A DNA stretch of 33,677 nt from Candidatus Heteroscillospira lomanii (GCA_904419385.1 CAJFRI010000009.1:1-33677); one strand, 5' to 3'. Positions 25,041 through 32,816 are shown, counted from the stretch's first letter. Program-made: numbers and translations. The notes: generated from the letters alone by a model not told the origin.

Positions 25041-26480
25041 ATGGCAGACAGGCATATACACGAGGAGTGCGGCGTGTTCGGCATATATTCGCCGAAACGC
25101 GCCCCGCTCGCCGAACTCACATATTTCGGGCTCTACGCCCTTCAGCACCGCGGGCAGGAGAGCGCCGGCATCGTCGTGAACGACGACGGCGTCTTCGCCG
25201 CGCAAAAGGAGCCCGGCCTCGTGGGTGAAGCCTTCACTCACGACGACCTGCGCGCCCTCGGCGAGGGCAACATCTCCGTCGGCCATGTGCGCTATGCGAC
25301 CACGGGCTCCGACAACCGGCGCAACGCCCAGCCCATAGTCATAGACCACCACAAGGGCGCCCTCGCGCTCGCCCACAACGGCAACCTCGTAAACGCATGG
25401 GAGCTGCGCACGTCGCTCGAGGAGGCGGGCTGCATCTTCCACACGACCTCCGACTCGGAGATAATCGCATACGTCATAGTCCAGGAGCGGCTGCGCCATG
25501 CCTCCATCGAGGAGGCGGTGTCGGCCGCGATGGCGCGTCTTAAAGGGGCGTACTCCCTCGTCATCTCCTCTCCGGCCAAGCTCATCGCCGCCCGCGACGA
25601 ACACGGCTTCCGCCCGCTGTGCATGGGCACGAGGGCCGACGGCAGCACGGTATTCGCCTCGGAGTCGTGCGCTCTCGACGCCGTGGGCGCAAAGCTCGTG
25701 CGCGAGATAGAGCCGGGCGAGATCGTCGTCGTGTCGGCCTCGGGCGCGCGCTCGATAAAAGACCACTGCGGCAAGGCGCCGCACAGCCTCTGCGTGTTTG
25801 AATATATTTATTTCGCGCGGCCCGACTCAATCATCGAGGGCGCGGGAGTCAGCCTCGCGCGGCAGCGCGCGGGCCGCTTCCTCGCCGGGGAGCACCCCGT
25901 CGAGGCCGACGCCGTCATCGGTGTGCCCGACTCGGGGCTCGACGCCGCGCTGGGCTACGCCGCGGCCTCCGGCATACCCTATGCCATCGGCTTCACCAAG
26001 AACAAATACATAGGCCGCACCTTCATCGCCCCCGAGCAGAGCATGCGCGAGGAGGGCGTCGACATAAAGCTCGGGCCCGTCCGCTCGGCCGTCGAGGGCA
26101 AGCGCATAGTCCTCATCGACGACTCCATAGTGCGCGGCACGACCTGCCGCCGCACCATAGAGATGCTGCGCCGCGCCGGAGCCAGGGAGATACACATGCG
26201 CGTGAGCGCGCCGCCCTTCGTCGCCCCCTGCTACTACGGCACGGATGTCGACAGCGCCGACCGGCTCATAGCCAACCACCACACCGTGCCCGAGATAGCG
26301 CAGATCATCGGCGCCGACTCGCTCGGCTATCTCAGCATGGAGCACGCCATGCAGCTCACGGGCAAGAAGTGCGGCGGGTTCTGCGCGGCATGCTTCGGCG
26401 GCGGCTACCCCGCCGGCGAGCCCTCCGCCGGCGGCAAGAACCGCTTTGAAAAAAAGAAGATACACGACAAAAAAGAGTAA
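25041..26480 (+). CDS. purF: amidophosphoribosyltransferase
   Basis: A 479-residue first enzyme of purine synthesis, converting PRPP and glutamine to phosphoribosylamine. A nine-residue propeptide MADRHIHEE precedes the nucleophile Cys10 (CGVFGIY), as in Bacillus PurF. The class II domain shows LQHRGQES and HNGNLVNAW. The PRPP-binding motif IVLIDDSIVRGTT lies in the phosphoribosyltransferase domain, and the late FCAACFGG matches the Cys pair that ligates the 4Fe-4S cluster in the Bacillus-type enzyme. A GGAGG inside the last asnB codons serves it. It is isolated from other pur genes and sits instead with nitrogen genes. Confidence 0.95.
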   Translation: MADRHIHEECGVFGIYSPKRAPLAELTYFGLYALQHRGQESAGIVVNDDGVFAAQKEPGLVGEAFTHDDLRALGEGNISVGHVRYATTGSDNRRNAQPIVIDHHKGALALAHNGNLVNAWELRTSLEEAGCIFHTTSDSEIIAYVIVQERLRHASIEEAVSAAMARLKGAYSLVISSPAKLIAARDEHGFRPLCMGTRADGSTVFASESCALDAVGAKLVREIEPGEIVVVSASGARSIKDHCGKAPHSLCVFEYIYFARPDSIIEGAGVSLARQRAGRFLAGEHPVEADAVIGVPDSGLDAALGYAAASGIPYAIGFTKNKYIGRTFIAPEQSMREEGVDIKLGPVRSAVEGKRIVLIDDSIVRGTTCRRTIEMLRRAGAREIHMRVSAPPFVAPCYYGTDVDSADRLIANHHTVPEIAQIIGADSLGYLSMEHAMQLTGKKCGGFCAACFGGGYPAGEPSAGGKNRFEKKKIHDKKE

Positions 26481-26482
26481 AA

Positions 26483-26516
26483 AAAGCCGCCGCGTTGTCG
26501 ACAACGCGGCGGCTTT
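26483..26516. terminator. bidirectional terminator after purF
   Basis: AAAGCCGCCGCGTTG pairs with CAACGCGGCGGCTTT around TCGA. The longer T-run is on the minus strand, so it suits the thioredoxin/FTR transcript best while also closing the asnB-purF unit. Confidence 0.8.
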
Positions 26517-26524
26517 CGCTCCGT

Positions 26525-26725
26525 TCAGTCTTTGGTCTTGTAGTAGAGCAGGCAGTGGCAGTAGCCCTCGAAATCGGGGTCTGCCATCTGCTCGCGGAAC
26601 TCGCGGCAGATGCACTTGGTGTCCTCCGTGCGGTCGACGCGGCAGGGGCAATATCCCCCCGTGCGCTTGAGTCCCTCGCGTATCGAGGCGACGACCTCTG
26701 GATCACTGTTCAGACGTATAGCCAT
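26525..26725 (-). CDS. ferredoxin-thioredoxin reductase catalytic-domain protein
   Basis: A 66-residue protein with the paired-cysteine layout of the FTR catalytic subunit: CPC (26-28), CIC (38-40) and CHC (56-58), which in plant FTR bind a 4Fe-4S cluster next to an active disulphide. The spacing between the motifs differs from plant FTR and the chain is shorter. The start is the ATG at 26725, overlapping the end of the thioredoxin gene by 23 bases. With that neighbour it would pass electrons from ferredoxin to thioredoxin, a plausible arrangement in a strict anaerobe. No FTR variable subunit is present. Confidence 0.8.
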   Translation of the reverse strand: MAIRLNSDPEVVASIREGLKRTGGYCPCRVDRTEDTKCICREFREQMADPDFEGYCHCLLYYKTKD

Positions 26726-27053
26726 ATGTCTCCACCCCCAGGGCACACATGATGGATTCCTCTATCTCCTGATGAGACTGGAGCCCGACGAGCTTATCCG
26801 CCGGCTTGCCGCCGACGAAGAGCAGCATCGTGGGCACCGCAGCTATATTGTAATCCTTTGCGAGCGGCGCGTCAACACCAATGTCGACGGTCGCGACGTC
26901 GAGCACTCCGGCGAGGTCGTCGGAGATGTCCTCGAGCGTGGGGCGCAGTATGCGGCAGGGGCGGCAGCCGCTGGCGCTGAAGCCGACGAGGACCGGGCGG
27001 TCGCTCGCGAGCACGGCAGAGCCGAAGTTGTCGGCGGTGATGTTCTTGACCAT
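26703..27053 (-). CDS. thioredoxin with CRPC active site
   Basis: A 116-residue thioredoxin fold. The active site is SGCRPC (Cys30, Cys33) rather than the standard WCGPC, and the cis-Pro loop is present in AAVPTMLLF. The changed dipeptide should alter redox potential and partner choice. The start at 27053 is eight bases after AGAGG; the track start lies 21 codons upstream in a region containing a 7-bp CCGCCGC/GCGGCGG hairpin. Its stop lies inside the FTR-like gene, so the two form a coupled pair. Confidence 0.88.
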   Translation of the reverse strand: MVKNITADNFGSAVLASDRPVLVGFSASGCRPCRILRPTLEDISDDLAGVLDVATVDIGVDAPLAKDYNIAAVPTMLLFVGGKPADKLVGLQSHQEIEESIMCALGVETYGYTSEQ

Positions 27054-27161
27054 TTTATTTACCTCTTCCGCCGCTCCGTGCGGCGGCCTTTCTATCTGAC
27101 GATTTTTATATAACATCTGCTATTATATCCGCCCAAGGTTCAATATAACAGCGGCATTGTG
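27054..27161. other. leader of the thioredoxin pair
   Basis: The minus strand has a TATAAT at about 27126-27121 without a clear -35, then a CCGCCGC-TCCGT-GCGGCGG hairpin (27068-27086) immediately before the ribosome binding site. No U-run follows it. Confidence 0.45.
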
Positions 27162-28262
27162 TTAAATCGTCATCAAATAAGCGGCCGCAACGAATACTAT
27201 GAGGCCGAGGAAGTTCACGGCCGAGAACACGAACATATACCGTCCCAGCCTCGCCCCGGGCGAGGCCATATAGAGCTTGAGGGAGATGAGGCTCGCGAGC
27301 GAGGCCACGGGCGTGCCGAGGCCGCCGAGATCCGTGCCGAGCAGCAGGCCGCGCCAGTCGTCCGTCATCGGCGCGAGCAGCACGGCCGCGGGCACGTTGC
27401 TTATCACCTGGCTCGCGGCGGCGGAGGCGACGAGGGCGTTGTCCGCCATGAGCGCCGAGAGCGCATCGTACACCGCCGGTATACGCCCGAGATTGCCGCT
27501 GAACACGAAAAAGCACACGAAGGTCGCGAGCAGCGGCCAGTCGACCATCCCGATGAGCCGCCTGTCGGCCGCAAAGAGCGCCGCGGCGCACAGCACGGTG
27601 AGCAGCCTGTAGTCCAGCACGCGGAACACCGCGAGCAGGCACAGCACGAAGAGCGCGCCGCAGAGCTTCATAAGCCCGGGGCGCAGCGGCAGCTGTTCCG
27701 GCATGACGACCCTCGCCCCGCCCTTTACGCCCACGGCGGCCGGCACGGCCACGAGCACGAGGCTCGCCGCCGTGAACGGCAGCACAGCGGCAAAAAACTC
27801 CGCCGGGGAGAGCGAATAATATGAGAACAGGAACAGGTTCTGCGGGTTGCCCACCGGCGTGGCCATGCTGCCGAGGTTCGCGGCCACCGTCTGGAGCACG
27901 ACTATGCGTATCACGTCGCGCTCCCGGCCCATGGCCTCGAGCACCATGAGGGCAAACGGCACAAAGGTGAGCAGGGCGACGTCATTCGTGACGAGCATCG
28001 AAGTGAAAAACGGCAGCAGCACCAGCGCGAGGTATACCGCCCTCGCGCTCTTCTCGCCGGAGAGCAGCGCGCGCGACAGCGCGGCGAAGGCCCCGCTCAC
28101 GCGCAGCCCGGCCACGGTGCCCATCAGGCAGAACAGCATGCAGAGCACGCGCCAGTCTATGTATCCCGCGTAGCCCGCGTCGGGCGGGACGGCGAGGGCG
28201 CTCAAGGCGGCGCAGACGAAAGCTATGGACAGCACGGCCTCCCGCCTGGCAAAAGCGGTCAT
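27162..28262 (-). CDS. SLC13/ArsB-like membrane carrier
   Basis: A 366-residue integral membrane protein with about ten to eleven hydrophobic helices, similar in pattern to the ion transporter superfamily (citrate/dicarboxylate carriers, ArsB, NhaD). Characteristic hairpin-loop segments are MLVTNDVALLTFVPF and the Asn-Pro turn ATPVGNPQNLF in the first half, with ASQVISNVPAAVLLAP in the second. The cargo (carboxylate, arsenite or sodium/proton) cannot be settled from sequence. I start it at the ATG at 28262 behind GAGGA; upstream codons are only frame overlap with the DUF1643 gene. The start is five bases after that gene's stop, so they are cotranscribed. Confidence 0.75.
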   Translation of the reverse strand: MTAFARREAVLSIAFVCAALSALAVPPDAGYAGYIDWRVLCMLFCLMGTVAGLRVSGAFAALSRALLSGEKSARAVYLALVLLPFFTSMLVTNDVALLTFVPFALMVLEAMGRERDVIRIVVLQTVAANLGSMATPVGNPQNLFLFSYYSLSPAEFFAAVLPFTAASLVLVAVPAAVGVKGGARVVMPEQLPLRPGLMKLCGALFVLCLLAVFRVLDYRLLTVLCAAALFAADRRLIGMVDWPLLATFVCFFVFSGNLGRIPAVYDALSALMADNALVASAAASQVISNVPAAVLLAPMTDDWRGLLLGTDLGGLGTPVASLASLISLKLYMASPGARLGRYMFVFSAVNFLGLIVFVAAAYLMTI

Positions 28263-28267
28263 CTTCC

Positions 28268-28888
28268 TCAGCAACGCGAGAGCGCCCCCTCCAGATACTC
28301 GCGCACGTCGAACGGCTCGAGCGGCGAATTTTTCGCGAGATACAGCGGATGGTGCGGGTGGCCGGCCTTGGAGCGCTTGCCGCAGCAGAACCACTCGGCG
28401 CCGCAGCGCTCGCCTGTCTCGGCCATGTCGCGCACGCACAGCGGCAGATAGGCGCGCTTTTCGATGACGGCGCCCCACGCCGCCCACACGGCCGGGCGCG
28501 CGGCGCTCAGGCGCAGGACATACTCAAACGCGCGCATGTTCTCGCGGTGCAGCCGCTCGTTGAGCTCGCGGTCCATGTCGTCGGGGCGCGTGGCGCGCTG
28601 GGCATAGACGTTGAACATGATAAAGCTGTCGAAGCCGTTGCCGAGCGCTATGCGCTCGACGGACTTGAGCGTGTTGTCGAGATTCCCGGGCTCGGCGGTC
28701 GAGGGGTTTACGCCTATGCAGATGAGCGGCTTTTCCCCGCGCGTGCCGAGTATGTAGCGGTAGTCGCAGTAGTAGTCGGGCACATATATCCACCTGGCGC
28801 TGTCGTAGCCGCCGCTGGGCGGGGCGGAGAGCGCCTCGTCGAAACTGAGGATGTCGATGTCCTCCGTGCCGCATGACGGGATGTGCAT
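28268..28888 (-). CDS. DUF1643 family protein
   Basis: A 206-residue soluble protein. The hallmark is LICIGVNPSTAE at about 55-66, followed by DNTLKSVERIA and FNVYAQRATRP, as in DUF1643 proteins. A late GHPHHPLYL segment is also typical. The function of the family is unknown; members are scattered in bacteria and phages and some resemble uracil-DNA-glycosylase-like folds, which I cannot verify here. The start at 28888 follows a GGGGG run. It is first of a two-gene unit with the SLC13-like carrier. Confidence 0.75.
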   Translation of the reverse strand: MHIPSCGTEDIDILSFDEALSAPPSGGYDSARWIYVPDYYCDYRYILGTRGEKPLICIGVNPSTAEPGNLDNTLKSVERIALGNGFDSFIMFNVYAQRATRPDDMDRELNERLHRENMRAFEYVLRLSAARPAVWAAWGAVIEKRAYLPLCVRDMAETGERCGAEWFCCGKRSKAGHPHHPLYLAKNSPLEPFDVREYLEGALSRC

Positions 28889-28917
28889 GAATGATCCCCC
28901 TTTTCAGTCAGGACTAC

Positions 28918-28946
28918 AGTATAAACCAAAGCCGCGGCGCGCGCAA
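28918..28946 (-). promoter_or_regulatory. promoter of the DUF1643-carrier unit
   Basis: The minus strand has TTGCGC, 17 bases, TATACT. It is divergent from the next promoter. Confidence 0.55.
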
Positions 28947-28953
28947 GGGCGGA

Positions 28954-28982
28954 TTGACGCGCGGGCCGCGCTCTGCTAAGAT
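28954..28982 (+). promoter_or_regulatory. promoter of the AlkZ-related/TIGR04076/macro operon
   Basis: TTGACG, 17 bases, TAAGAT, followed by AAAGGAGG and the ATG at 29004. Confidence 0.7.
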
Positions 28983-29003
28983 AGGTTCAAAGGAGGCCGT
29001 GCG

Positions 29004-29711
29004 ATGGCTGGAAAATACAAGCTCCGCTCCGCGCACACCTGGCGCGGGCTGCTGGAATATATAAACGAGCTGGGGTTCCTCCCTCTGTTCAAAAACGAGA
29101 TAGCCGGTTTCTCCGCCGAGGAGATGACCTTCGACATGCCGTGGTGGAGCGGCGTGCCGGAGCTCGACCCATGGTACTGGCGCGAGGAGATCGCCCGCAG
29201 CGGCGAGGCGGCCTACGGCAAGTTTTTTGCCGGCAAGGCGGGTTTTTTGAGCCTGGAGTGGCTGCCCGTGTTCGCCAACTGGCGGCGCGACGGCTATGAC
29301 TTCGATGCCCGCTGGGACGACGGGCGCGCGAACATCCGCGAGAAGAAAATAATGGACTGCTTCGCGCCCGGCAGCCGCTGGATGAGCACCGAGCTCAAGC
29401 AGGCGGCCGGCTTCGGCAAGGGCGGCGAGAAAAACTACGCCGGCATCACAACGCTGCTGCAGATGGAGACCTATCTCGTCACCGCAGACTTCCGGCGCCG
29501 GGTGAACAAGCGCGGCGGGGAATACGGCATGACCGTCGCCGTGCTAGCGCCGCCGGAGGAGCTGTGGGGCGCGCCTCTCGTGCGGGAGCGCTATTCGGAG
29601 GAGCCCCGCGTCTCGCGAGAGCGCGTGTTCGAGCGGGCGAGGGAGCTCTTCCCGCGCGCCGGCGAGAGCGCGCTGAGGCATGTGCTTGGTTTCGGAGGTG
29701 ACAGGTTTTGA
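29004..29711 (+). CDS. AlkZ-related conserved protein
   Basis: A 235-residue protein resembling the clostridial proteins annotated as AlkZ-related, which share winged-helix elements with the AlkZ/YcaQ DNA glycosylases. Recognisable pieces are ELGFLPLFKNEIAGFSAEE near the N-terminus, YGKFFAGKAGFLSLEWLPVFANWRR in the middle, and AGFGKGGEKNYAGITTLLQMETYLV, a likely winged-helix segment. The AlkZ catalytic Gln-x-Gln motif is not evident, so glycosylase activity is doubtful. It opens a three-gene unit with TIGR04076 and macro-domain proteins. Identification rests on remembered family patterns only. Confidence 0.55.
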   Translation: MAGKYKLRSAHTWRGLLEYINELGFLPLFKNEIAGFSAEEMTFDMPWWSGVPELDPWYWREEIARSGEAAYGKFFAGKAGFLSLEWLPVFANWRRDGYDFDARWDDGRANIREKKIMDCFAPGSRWMSTELKQAAGFGKGGEKNYAGITTLLQMETYLVTADFRRRVNKRGGEYGMTVAVLAPPEELWGAPLVRERYSEEPRVSRERVFERARELFPRAGESALRHVLGFGGDRF

Positions 29712-30022
29712 AAAAATGCCGCATAACCGCCGTGCGCTGCGCACGGTACGGCGACCTGATAGCAAAATACGAAAACCCCATCGAGCACGCCTGCGGCGTG
29801 CGCGAGGGGGACGTGTTCATCGCAAACGGCTGGGAAAAACCGGCGGGGCTGTGCCAGAGCGCGTGGGACAGCATGTCGCCCTTCGTCCTCGCGCTGTCGC
29901 ACGGGGCCGAGGACATATACGATGGCTGGATGAAAAACCCCCGCTCCGCCATGATCTCGTGCAACGACGGGTTCCGCCCGGTGAGCTTTCTCATAGAGGC
30001 GCTCGACGAGGACGCCGACTGA
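29708..30022 (+). CDS. TIGR04076 family protein
   Basis: A 104-residue protein of the TIGR04076 type: N-terminal VRCARYGDLI, then CGVREGDVFIANGWEKPAGLCQSAWDSMSPFVLALSHG, and a final SCNDGFRPVSFLIEAL. Three or four conserved cysteines suggest metal or redox chemistry, but the function is unknown. It uses a TTG start that overlaps the preceding stop (TTGA) with GGAGG nine bases upstream. Confidence 0.75.
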   Translation: MKKCRITAVRCARYGDLIAKYENPIEHACGVREGDVFIANGWEKPAGLCQSAWDSMSPFVLALSHGAEDIYDGWMKNPRSAMISCNDGFRPVSFLIEALDEDAD

Positions 30023-30037
30023 AACGGAGGGAAAAAC

Positions 30038-30508
30038 ATGGCTCTTGAGATAATACACGGGGATATAACCAAGGTGCGCGCCGACGCGATAGTCAACGCC
30101 GCGAACAGCTCGCTGCTCGGGGGCGGCGGGGTCGACGGCTGCATACACCGCGCGGCGGGGCCCGAGCTGCTGGCCGAGTGCCGCACGCTCGGCGGCTGCG
30201 AGACAGGCTGCGCCAAGATAACGAAGGGCTACCGCCTGCCGAGCCGCTATGTGATACACACAGTCGGCCCCGTCTGGCACGGCGGCGGGCACGGCGAGAG
30301 GGAAAAGCTCGCCTCGTGCTACCGCTCGTCCCTCGCGCTCGCGCTCGAGCACGGGTGCAAGACCGTCGCCTTCCCGCTCATCTCCGCCGGGGTCTACGGC
30401 TACCCGAAAGAGCAGGCCCGCGCCGTCGCAGAAGAGACGATAAACGAATTCCTGAGAGACCACGGTGACATGACGGTCTTCCTCGTGCTCTACGACCGCG
30501 GCCGCTGA
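30038..30508 (+). CDS. macro-domain ADP-ribose hydrolase
   Basis: A 156-residue stand-alone macro domain of the YmdB/MacroD type, expected to bind ADP-ribose and remove O-acetyl or ADP-ribosyl groups. The signature [24 protein letters not shown] is nearly perfect, with the catalytic Asn-Asp region and the [12 protein letters not shown] phosphate loop also present. GGAGG lies 9-10 bases before the ATG. Third gene of the AlkZ-related unit, closed by a terminator. Confidence 0.93.
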   Translation: MALEIIHGDITKVRADAIVNAANSSLLGGGGVDGCIHRAAGPELLAECRTLGGCETGCAKITKGYRLPSRYVIHTVGPVWHGGGHGEREKLASCYRSSLALALEHGCKTVAFPLISAGVYGYPKEQARAVAEETINEFLRDHGDMTVFLVLYDRGR

Positions 30509-30515
30509 ATATGCA

Positions 30516-30555
30516 AAAAGTCTACGGAGCGTGGATGGTCTCCGTAGACTTTTTA
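30516..30555 (+). terminator. terminator after the macro-domain gene
   Basis: AAAAAGTCTACGGAG pairs perfectly with CTCCGTAGACTTTTT around a ten-base loop. Confidence 0.85.
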
Positions 30556-30592
30556 TGTTATGCTCTGCCCGTGAAAGGAAGGAGTTGTTTTT

Positions 30593-31237
30593 ATGGACTG
30601 TGCAAAAGTCGGCGCGCTCATCAGGGAGCTGCGCCGCGAACGCGGCCTGACGCAGCGCGCGCTCGCCGAAGAGCTCGGCATAAGCGCAAAGGCCGTGTCG
30701 AAGTGGGAGTGCGGCCGCGGGGCGCCCGACGCATCGCTCTGGGACTCGCTCTCCGAAAAACTCGGGGCTGAGGTGACGCGCCTGCTCCAGGGCGAGCTCA
30801 GGAGCTCGCCGCGCGACAGCGGCCGGCTCGACCGGATGCGCTTTTTCGTCTGCCCCATCTGCGGCTCCATGTCCGCGAGCACGGGCAGCCCCGCCGTGTC
30901 ATGCTGCTCGCGGCGGCTCAGCGCACTGCCGGTGCGGGAGAGCGGCGCGCCTGAGCTCGGAATCGAAGAGCTCGACGGCGAGCTCTACATCACGATAGAC
31001 CACGACATGCGCAAGGACCATTACATCATGTTCGCCGCTGTTCTGACCGACGACGGAGCCGTCATCCACAGGCTCTACCCCGAGCAGGACGCCGCGCTGC
31101 GCATCGCCCAGCCGCGCCGGGGCGCGTGGCTCTATCTCTGCTGCACCAGGCACGGGCTTTTCAGATACCGTCTCAGCCCAGCAGCGCGCAAAAGCTCACC
31201 GCCGCCCCAAAGATACAGCCGGCAGCACACAGAGTGA
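30593..31237 (+). CDS. XRE-family HTH regulator fused to a desulfoferrodoxin-like domain
   Basis: A 214-residue fusion. Residues 5-60 are a Cro/C1-type helix-turn-helix (GLTQRALAEELGISAKAVSKWECG). Residues 84-192 match desulfoferrodoxin: CPIC (87, 90) plus CC (104, 105) resemble the centre I rubredoxin-like iron site. HDMRKDHYI (His137, His143) and CTRHG (Cys184, His187) resemble the superoxide reductase centre II ligands. The first centre II His of true enzymes seems to be missing. A redox- or superoxide-sensing repressor is the natural inference; activity as a reductase is uncertain. The final 20 residues (SPAARK onward) run past the domain and overlap the convergent membrane gene by 65 bases. 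GGAAGGAG precedes the ATG. Confidence 0.8.
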   Translation: MDCAKVGALIRELRRERGLTQRALAEELGISAKAVSKWECGRGAPDASLWDSLSEKLGAEVTRLLQGELRSSPRDSGRLDRMRFFVCPICGSMSASTGSPAVSCCSRRLSALPVRESGAPELGIEELDGELYITIDHDMRKDHYIMFAAVLTDDGAVIHRLYPEQDAALRIAQPRRGAWLYLCCTRHGLFRYRLSPAARKSSPPPQRYSRQHTE

Positions 31238-32114
31238 GCGCCGCGGCGAACATAACCGTGAACGCCAGAGGTATGAGCGAGAGCGGGATGAGCACGGCGT
31301 CCGCCGCGCGCAGCGGCAGATAGAACCTGCCTGTGCGCATGTCGCGCCTGAGAGCGTACTCCTCGCCGCGCCTGAACCTCCCCCGGCTCACCGAGCGGCG
31401 CGGGAACCAGCGTTCCCGCCCGTGCGCGCCGCAGTACTCGAAAACGGGGTAGTAGTCGTGGCCGCCGTCGCCGTCGCTGCGGCGCAGATGGCCGACGCAC
31501 ACGGCGCCGACCTCCTCAAGCTGTCCCGCCGCGCCGAGCAGCAGCTGCATCAGCGGGGAGACTATCGGGCGCAGGGCGTACGGCATGAGTCCCAGCCATA
31601 CCGCCGCGGCCGCGGGCACACAGACGGCGCCGATCGCGGCGAACAGGGCAAAGACGGCGAGGTTCGGGGCCTCCGGCGAAAACGCCGAGATCTGCTCGAG
31701 CGCCTCCCTGCCGCGCACGGCGACGATCAGTCCTGTAAGCGCAGCGAGCGCGCCCATCGCAGCCGCTGCCGCCCAGAACGGGCGCGCCTCGCTCCTGAGG
31801 GCGACGGCCGAGTCGTCCGGCCGGTAGAGCAGGCCGACCTCGCTGCCCGCCTCCGGGGAATTTATGACGCCGTGATATGTCATGACGCGCTCCATCTCAC
31901 GCCCGCCGGCGGAAAAGCGCAGCGTCGCCTCGGCGCTCGAGCGCTCGTCGTCGGCCACCCCGTCCCTGTCCCATGAGACACTGAAGTGCACCGAGACGCA
32001 GCGCGCCCTGACGCGCTGTGCGCCGGCCCATTCGCGCGAGCGGAGACGTCCGCGCCTGGCGGCGCTCAAAAACAGGGCGGCTATAAGAAAGCATATTGCG
32101 GCTGCCTCCGGCAT
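31173..32114 (-). CDS. DUF3592-like membrane protein
   Basis: A 313-residue membrane protein with an N-terminal helix (AAAICFLIAALFLSAA), two middle helices (about 115-175) and two at the C-terminus (VLIPLSLIPLAFTVMFAAALTLCAAGCIFGA). Two extracytoplasmic-type beta-rich segments contain the RPDDSAVALR and YYPVFEYCGAHG patterns typical of DUF3592 domains, suggesting a duplicated DUF3592 unit. Function unknown. In-frame TGA just upstream fixes the start at 32114, but the ribosome binding site is weak. Its 3' end overlaps the HTH-desulfoferrodoxin gene. Confidence 0.6.
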   Translation of the reverse strand: MPEAAAICFLIAALFLSAARRGRLRSREWAGAQRVRARCVSVHFSVSWDRDGVADDERSSAEATLRFSAGGREMERVMTYHGVINSPEAGSEVGLLYRPDDSAVALRSEARPFWAAAAAMGALAALTGLIVAVRGREALEQISAFSPEAPNLAVFALFAAIGAVCVPAAAAVWLGLMPYALRPIVSPLMQLLLGAAGQLEEVGAVCVGHLRRSDGDGGHDYYPVFEYCGAHGRERWFPRRSVSRGRFRRGEEYALRRDMRTGRFYLPLRAADAVLIPLSLIPLAFTVMFAAALTLCAAGCIFGAAVSFCALLG

Positions 32115-32238
32115 TTTACATCACATCCGGTTCCATATCCGCGCGGAGCAGGGCCCCGCGTCCATATCACCATGATAGCTTCGCATCCGCGCGGGAGCAA
32201 CCGCGTTTCGGTCAAGCGTCTGTAAAATCTGTGTCTGA
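32115..32238. other. short intergenic stretch upstream of the DUF3592-like gene
   Basis: No gene supported and no strong promoter found; a minus-strand TAAAAT lies too close to the start codon to be used. Confidence 0.4.
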
Positions 32239-32271
32239 TAAAAAGGCGGGAGGGCACCCTCCCGCTTTTTT
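32239..32271. terminator. bidirectional terminator after the acetyltransferase gene
   Basis: GCGGGAGGG pairs with CCCTCCCGC, with T-runs on both strands (AAAAA before, TTTTTT after on the plus strand). Confidence 0.85.
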
Positions 32272-32816
32272 CACAGCTTTTTGATGATCCGCGCCGGCAC
32301 GCCGCCGGCCATGACTCCTGACGGTATGTCCCGCGTGACGACGGCTCCCGCACATATGACTGTGCCGCTGCCTATCGTGACGCCGGGCATGACCTTGACT
32401 CCGCCGCCGAACCACACGTCGTCACCCACGGTGATCGGCTTTGCGTACTCCAGCCCTGTGCGGCGCAGCCCGGCGTCGAGCGGATGCCCCGCCGTGTAGA
32501 ACCCGCAGCCGGGGCCGACGAACACGTTGTCGCCGAATTTTATCGCAGCGCAGTCGAGCATGACGCAGCCGTGGTTCGCGTAAAAGTTTCTGCCCGTCTC
32601 GATATTGTAGCCGTAGTCGCACCAGAACGGCGGCTGGATGAAAGTGTTCTCGCCCACGCGGCCCAGCAGGTGCATGAGCAGCCTGCGCATGCCCTCGCTG
32701 TCGGAAGGGCGCAGGTTGTTATAGTCGAAGCAGAGCTCCTTGCTCCTGTTGAGCTCGTCCAGCAGCGCCGACGGGTCATAGAGCTCGCCCGCGTCGCGCT
32801 TTTCCTTTTCGGTCAT
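32271..32816 (-). CDS. maltose/galactoside O-acetyltransferase family protein
   Basis: A 181-residue left-handed beta-helix acetyltransferase of the Maa/LacA family, transferring acetyl from CoA to a sugar. An N-terminal helical cap (1-45, including LLDELNRSKELCFDYNNLRPSD) is followed by hexapeptide repeats. FYANHGCVMLDCA and YTAGHPLDAGLRRTG carry the catalytic His region, and the end is IGSGTVICAGAVVTRDIPSGVMAGGVPARIIKKL. The start at 32816 follows GGAGGCGG; two ATGs further upstream are inside the leader. Sugar acceptor unknown. Divergent from the GNAT gene. Confidence 0.9.
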   Translation of the reverse strand: MTEKEKRDAGELYDPSALLDELNRSKELCFDYNNLRPSDSEGMRRLLMHLLGRVGENTFIQPPFWCDYGYNIETGRNFYANHGCVMLDCAAIKFGDNVFVGPGCGFYTAGHPLDAGLRRTGLEYAKPITVGDDVWFGGGVKVMPGVTIGSGTVICAGAVVTRDIPSGVMAGGVPARIIKKL

